A DNA stretch of 64,000 nt from Loktanella sp. IMCC34160 (GTDB lineage: Bacteria; Pseudomonadota; Alphaproteobacteria; Rhodobacterales; Rhodobacteraceae): positions 558,001-622,000 of the forward strand of contig NZ_SELP01000001.1 of the NCBI RefSeq assembly GCF_004145845.1. The letters are read 5' to 3'. Numbering within the stretch: the stretch's first letter is position 1; each line of letters opens with the position of its first letter. A model generated the notes under the pieces. It was not told the origin of the DNA and ran no database searches. It saw only the letters and a program-made list of their open reading frames with translations. This document shows positions 62,580 through 64,000 of the stretch, piece by piece. Both the position numbers and the translations under genes were made by a program.

Positions 62580-63352
62580 TCCGGGCGCTGGCCTCTGTCG
62601 GGGCGGGGGTTCTGGCCCTGCTGGCCGTGGTCGGACGGTTCGCGATCTTCACCGGCCAGACGATCAGCCACCTGTTCCGCCCCCCGTTCTACCCGCGTGA
62701 ATTTGGCGTGGCGCTGATGCAGATCGGCTATTTCTCGCTTCCCGTCGTGGGGCTGACGGCGCTGTTCACCGGTGGGGCACTGGCCCTGCAGATCTACGCA
62801 GGCGGAGCGCGCTTCTCGGCCGAGGCGGTGGTGCCGCAAATCGTCGCCATCGGCATGGTCCGTGAATTGGGGCCGGTTCTGGTGGGGCTGATGATCGCGG
62901 CGCGGGTCACGTCCTCCATCGCCGCCGAAATTGCCACGATGAAGGTGACCGAGCAGATCGACGCGCTGGTCACGCTGTCCACCCATCCGATGAAATATCT
63001 GACCTTGCCAAGGGTGCTGGCCGCCACGCTGGTGATGCCGGTGCTGGTCGGGGTCGGCGACGTGATCGGGATTTTCGGTGGGTTTCTGGTGGGGACGGAA
63101 CGGCTCGGCTTCAACGCGGCGACCTATCTGAAAAACACCGCCGATTTCCTTGAACCGCTGGACGTGATCTCCTCGCTGTCCAAAGGCGCGGTATTCGGGT
63201 TCATCGCCGCGCTCATGGGCTGCTATTTCGGGATGAACTCGGCGCGGGGCGCAATGGGCGTGGGCCGGGCGACGAAAGGGTCGGTGGTGGCTGCCGCCGT
63301 TCTGATTCTCGCCGCGAACTTCCTTCTGACAGAGGCGTTCTTTTCCGCATGA
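62576..63352 (+). CDS. mlaE: MlaE-type ABC transporter permease (lipid transport)
   Basis: A 258-residue inner-membrane permease with about six helices. The family signature is seen in [37 protein letters not shown] (residues about 98-134), and [17 protein letters not shown] follows. MlaE works with MlaF, MlaD and MlaB to move phospholipids between membranes and keep the outer membrane asymmetric. Neighbours on both sides overlap by four bases, making one operon alr-mlaE-mlaF. Confidence 0.9.
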   Translation: MIRALASVGAGVLALLAVVGRFAIFTGQTISHLFRPPFYPREFGVALMQIGYFSLPVVGLTALFTGGALALQIYAGGARFSAEAVVPQIVAIGMVRELGPVLVGLMIAARVTSSIAAEIATMKVTEQIDALVTLSTHPMKYLTLPRVLAATLVMPVLVGVGDVIGIFGGFLVGTERLGFNAATYLKNTADFLEPLDVISSLSKGAVFGFIAALMGCYFGMNSARGAMGVGRATKGSVVAAAVLILAANFLLTEAFFSA

Positions 63353-64000
63353 TCGAGCTTCGGGATGTTCATAAGGCCTTTGGCAGCAACCACGTCCTGC
63401 GGGGACTGAACCTGACCGTGACCTCGGGCGAAAGCATGGTGGTGATCGGCGGGTCGGGGTCGGGCAAATCGGTTCTGTTGAAGAATATCCTTGGGTTGAT
63501 CCAGCCCGATCAGGGGAAGATCCTGATCGACGGGCAGGACGTGACCCAACTGCCCCGCGATGCCTTTCTTGCCCGGTTCGGGATGCTGTTTCAGGGTGGC
63601 GCACTGTTCGACAGCCTGCCGGTCTGGCAAAACGTGGCTTTTCGCCTGCTGCGCGGGTCGCTGAAACGTACCTGGGACGAGGCGCGCGAGATCGCCATCG
63701 AAAAGCTGCGCCGCGTCGGGCTGGGCCCGGATGTGGCCGACCGGTTCCCGGCGGAACTATCTGGGGGGATGCAAAAACGGGTCAGCCTTGCCCGCGCCAT
63801 CGCCGCTGGGCCCGAGATCATCTTTTTCGACGAGCCGACCACGGGCCTTGACCCGATCATGGCCGGCGTCATCAACGACCTGATCCGCGAGATCGTCACC
63901 GAAATGGGCGCGACTGCGATCACCATCACCCATGACATGACCAGCGTCCGGGCCATCGCCGACCGGGTGGCGATGCTGCACAACGGCAAGATGCGCTGGG
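63349..64000 (+). CDS. mlaF: MlaF-type ABC ATPase (cut by the window end)
   Basis: 217 codons are present; the C-terminus lies outside the window. Walker A is GGSGSGKSVLLKNILG, signature ELSGGMQKRVSLARAI, Walker B EIIFFDEPTTGLDP, and the switch His lies in ITITHDMTSVRAIA. The LSGGMQKR form is typical of the MlaF group. It overlaps mlaE (ATGA). Confidence 0.9.
   Translation, partial: MIELRDVHKAFGSNHVLRGLNLTVTSGESMVVIGGSGSGKSVLLKNILGLIQPDQGKILIDGQDVTQLPRDAFLARFGMLFQGGALFDSLPVWQNVAFRLLRGSLKRTWDEAREIAIEKLRRVGLGPDVADRFPAELSGGMQKRVSLARAIAAGPEIIFFDEPTTGLDPIMAGVINDLIREIVTEMGATAITITHDMTSVRAIADRVAMLHNGKMRW

Overview
The window is a 64 kb piece of a GC-rich alphaproteobacterial chromosome, most likely from the family Rhodobacteraceae (Roseobacter/Rhodobacter type). 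The grounds are codon use, the folB-folP-glmM order, bL33 next to a class A RNase P RNA, a Hint_2 protein, a dinuclear short repeat family, and the gene content overall. Identity below family level cannot be read from the sequence alone.

Layout. 1-8.2 kb: a secreted-protein fragment, a degenerate PPDK-like protein, the folate/cell-wall run folB-folP-glmM, an EamA exporter, and an ArsR/SRPBCC pair. 8.2-13 kb: two unknown membrane-associated proteins, ilvC with two tandem Lrp/AsnC genes opposite it, and a Hint-domain protein. 13-22 kb: a class V aminotransferase with a small DksA-type zinc-finger protein, then a complete maltose/alpha-glucoside locus (aglA-type glucosidase, malEFG, divergent lacI-type regulator and malK, with two AAAACGTTTT operators). 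22-38.4 kb: mostly housekeeping genes (acyltransferase, ubiH-type hydroxylase, HAD phosphatase, GntR, a membrane glycosyltransferase, gatC-gatA, lipoprotein, amidase, rnpB, rpmG, MAPEG, Bax-inhibitor-like protein, DUF1127, LysR, pyrE, dnaB).

38.9-60.3 kb is a catabolic island inserted between dnaB and alr, two genes that are neighbours in many proteobacteria; alr and the mlaE-mlaF transporter genes resume at 61.5 kb. The island holds two complete ribose-type ABC importers, two paralogous PfkB-family kinases with an odd anion-hole motif, a GlpD/EryB-like FAD dehydrogenase, a polyol-dehydrogenase-like zinc enzyme, an aspartate-nucleophile alpha/beta hydrolase, two SorC-family regulators and two unknown proteins. 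It also holds an operon joining a DRL-like oxidoreductase (relatives can make 2-C-methylerythritol 4-phosphate from 1-deoxyxylulose 5-phosphate, DXP) to a thiamine-diphosphate E1 alpha/beta pair and an acetoin-dehydrogenase-type E2.

Main hypothesis. Run in the catabolic direction, import, phosphorylation, oxidation by the DRL-like enzyme to a methyl-ketol phosphate such as DXP, and acetoin-type cleavage would give acetyl-CoA plus glyceraldehyde 3-phosphate. That would be a degradation route for 2-C-methylerythritol, 1-deoxyxylulose or a similar methyl-branched or deoxy polyol. The gene families and operon structure are seen in the sequence; the substrate and direction are inference.
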